Below are positions 6,195 to 8,002 of a stretch of DNA of 8,002 nucleotides, one piece after another; position 1 is the first letter of the stretch; each line of letters begins with the position of its first letter. Below the pieces are notes generated by a model, which made no database searches, was not told where the DNA came from, and was given only the letters and a program-made list of their open reading frames with translations. Origin of the DNA: SYHX01 sp049317645 (GTDB lineage Bacteria; Bacteroidota; Bacteroidia; UBA7662); NCBI GenBank assembly GCA_049317645.1, contig JBMOHV010000069.1, positions 1 through 8,002 on the forward strand, in the 5' to 3' direction. Position numbers and translations under genes: made by a program.

Positions 6195-8002
6195 ATGTTT
6201 AGAACAAACCTTTTGGACTTTTTGAGGAGGCCTACGTTCGTAGCTCTCTTGTTTTGCATGGTGTCAGGCGCCGTTGATTCTGCGCAGGCCCAGTCCCATT
6301 TGCCCTACAACGGGGTCCGGGATCAGCGAACCGGTGCGCATTTGTTGATCAATGCCCGCATTTACCTGGGGCCCGGTCGGGTTCTGGATTCTGCCATGTT
6401 GCTGGAGCGCAACGGGCGTATTGTCGCGGTGGGTGCAAACCTCCAACGACCCTCCGATGCAACCGTGGTGGACCTCCAAGGTCATTGGTTGTTTCCGGCT
6501 TTGGTGGAACTTTTTGCGGAGGTGCCAACCGGACGCAGTGGGGCAGGGAACAACCGGGTTTGGCGGGATAACCCGCAAATGACCCCAACACGGACCGGGA
6601 CCTACGGGGCCAACGATGCCATTCGGGCGGATCAAGTCGCCGCCAACGAGTTCAAACCGGAAGCCAAATGGGCCGAATCCTACCGACAAGCGGGTTTTGG
6701 TGCGGTGAACGCGCACATTGCAGACGGTCTAGCCCGCGGTTCTTCGGTGCTCTTGGCGCCTTTGGGGCCCGAAACCCCGGCAGCCATTGAGGCCCATCAC
6801 CCCGAGGGGCCCGGCTCCCAGCGCTCCATATTGCGCAAAGAGAGCGGGGCCTATTGGAGTTTTGAAAAAGGGAGCAGCACGCAGGATTACCCTTCATCGC
6901 TGATGGGGTGCATTGCTTTGTTACGACAAACCCTTTACGACGAACAGTGGTACCGGGGCTTGGGAAAACAAAGGGACTTTACGGACCTGAACCTGGACAA
7001 TATCGGACGCTTATCAGTTTTGCCTCAATTCTTTGTTACCAACAACAAATACGATATTCTCCGCGCTGAACGAATTGCCAAAGAGTTCAATCGTTCGTTT
7101 GTCTACAAAGGAAGCGGGGAGGAGTACATGTACTTGGACGCCGTACGGGCCTTGGGTCGCCCCGTCGTGCTGCCCCTGCGCTTTCCGGAGGTTCCAGACC
7201 TCAGCGATCCCGTCGAGGCCCGTCGCATGGGCCTGGGCTCCTTGGTCCATTGGGACCAGGCCCCGGCCAATGCCGCTTTGCTGCGCAAAGCCGGCGTCCC
7301 CATCGCCCTCACCTCCAACGGTTTGGACAAAATGGACGCGTTCGCGGCCGCTGTCCGCAAAGCCATCGCCGCTGGCCTCTCCTTTGACGATGCCCTGGCC
7401 GCCCTGACCACAACACCCGCACGCCTCCTCGGCATGGATTCGGTGCTGGGATCCATTGCCCCCGGCCACTACGCCCACTTGATTGTGGCCAGCGATACCC
7501 TCTTCAAGGCCGACTGCGAAATTCGCACCGTTTGGATCCAGGGCCAGGCCTATCCTGTCAAGCCTTGGCCGGCCGCCCCAACCATGGCCAGCGGCCGCTA
7601 CCGTATCCAAGGCGATATGCTCGCCGGAAAGGTTTTGGAAATCCGTAACAAATCCCTGGGGCCCAAAGCCTCGCTCCCTGTTTTTGTCTTGCAAATGAAC
7701 GACAGCGACCGGGTCGAAGCCCAATCCGAAGTTTCGGGAACCTTTCTCCGCCTTTCCTGGAAACACAAGGATTCCCGCTATCCTTCCCCCCTGCAGGCTT
7801 TGGTGTGGTACCGCGACGGTCGTCTTTACGGAACCACCAACGATGCCAACCAAGCCCCCCAAAATTTTTGGGCCGAACGAATCACCGATTCATCCCGTTC
7901 AAGCAGCAGCAGTGAACAAACGGCCAAAAACGAAACGGCTTCCGATTCTACCAAAGCAAACACCAACTCAGCAAGCCTCCACCTTCCCGAGCCCTGGGAT
8001 AG
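6195..8002 (+). CDS. Exported amidohydrolase family protein, N-terminal part (runs off the window)
   Basis: An uninterrupted frame of 602 codons reaching the right edge, with no stop. It starts at ATG 6195 with an export signal: LRRPTFVALLFCMVSGA, likely cleaved in AQA-QS after residue 32. The mature N-terminus PYNGVRDQRTGAHLLINARIY and the following ERNGRIVAVG and DLQGHWLFPAL match the start of amidohydrolase/imidazolonepropionase-like proteins. Further marks are ARGSSVLL (180-187), KGSSTQDYPSSLMGCIALLRQT (225-246), TTTPARLLGMDSVLGSIAPGHYAHLIV (405-431) and a beta-rich section to about 560. A Ser/Thr/Asn-rich linker (565-595) ends it. From memory, Bacteroidota relatives are about 1000 residues with two amidohydrolase-like halves, the second carrying the metal site. 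Here the first half lacks HxH (PALVELFAEV at 101-110) and the usual late Asp (TSNG at 373-376), so it is probably not catalytic itself. Substrate unknown. Confidence 0.9.
   Translation, partial: MFRTNLLDFLRRPTFVALLFCMVSGAVDSAQAQSHLPYNGVRDQRTGAHLLINARIYLGPGRVLDSAMLLERNGRIVAVGANLQRPSDATVVDLQGHWLFPALVELFAEVPTGRSGAGNNRVWRDNPQMTPTRTGTYGANDAIRADQVAANEFKPEAKWAESYRQAGFGAVNAHIADGLARGSSVLLAPLGPETPAAIEAHHPEGPGSQRSILRKESGAYWSFEKGSSTQDYPSSLMGCIALLRQTLYDEQWYRGLGKQRDFTDLNLDNIGRLSVLPQFFVTNNKYDILRAERIAKEFNRSFVYKGSGEEYMYLDAVRALGRPVVLPLRFPEVPDLSDPVEARRMGLGSLVHWDQAPANAALLRKAGVPIALTSNGLDKMDAFAAAVRKAIAAGLSFDDALAALTTTPARLLGMDSVLGSIAPGHYAHLIVASDTLFKADCEIRTVWIQGQAYPVKPWPAAPTMASGRYRIQGDMLAGKVLEIRNKSLGPKASLPVFVLQMNDSDRVEAQSEVSGTFLRLSWKHKDSRYPSPLQALVWYRDGRLYGTTNDANQAPQNFWAERITDSSRSSSSSEQTAKNETASDSTKANTNSASLHLPEPWD

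Noticed and set aside
6225..6230. AGGAGG resembling a Shine-Dalgarno sequence
   Set aside because: It is two Arg codons in the signal-peptide n-region of the amidohydrolase, with no suitable start codon at the right distance, and Bacteroidota rarely use such sites.
6232..6243. Short perfect inverted repeat (CTACG, 2-base centre, CGTAG)
   Set aside because: Arms of only five bases inside coding sequence are expected by chance in 8 kb, and nothing else points to a function.
7014..7862. A 282-codon minus-strand open frame opposite the amidohydrolase gene
   Set aside because: The plus-strand frame has a signal peptide and family motifs continuous across the whole stretch; the antisense product has no recognisable motif and is a coding shadow.

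Overview
The window looks like a piece of a chromosome from the phylum Bacteroidota, moderately GC-rich for that group. The evidence is a GSCFA-domain protein, an IMP dehydrogenase ending in the Bacteroidota-style HPH...APNYS tail, a membrane/cytochrome c fusion, and a large secreted two-part amidohydrolase of a type I know from that phylum. No start codon has a clear Shine-Dalgarno sequence, which also fits. I cannot place it below phylum. It holds no RNA genes, CRISPR arrays, insertion sequences, phage genes or recognisable defence genes.

Layout: six genes lie head to tail on the minus strand between about 6137 and 8. In transcription order they are a SirB2-like membrane/cytochrome c fusion (6137-5421), a GSCFA-domain protein (5364-4369), a secreted glycerophosphodiester phosphodiesterase-family protein (4372-3476), guaB (3447-1975), pheS (1941-880) and a 3-hydroxybutyryl-CoA dehydrogenase (883-8). 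Spacing is tight: 4-base start/stop overlaps join GSCFA to the phosphodiesterase and pheS to the dehydrogenase, and the other gaps are 28 to 56 bases. A 57-base gap (6138-6194) separates this block from a divergent plus-strand gene at 6195, which runs off the right edge. That gene is the N-terminal part (602 codons) of an exported amidohydrolase-like protein.

The genes do not form one pathway. guaB (purine synthesis) and pheS (tRNA charging) are core housekeeping genes. The dehydrogenase serves acyl-CoA metabolism. The phosphodiesterase, the cytochrome fusion and the amidohydrolase work at or beyond the inner membrane. Conserved-looking short elements are a perfect 20-base palindrome abutting the guaB start codon and a weaker hairpin in the guaB-pheS gap.

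I found no convincing undescribed system. The points most worth a second look are the guaB palindrome, the SirB2-cytochrome fusion, and the loss of metal-ligand motifs in the first amidohydrolase domain.
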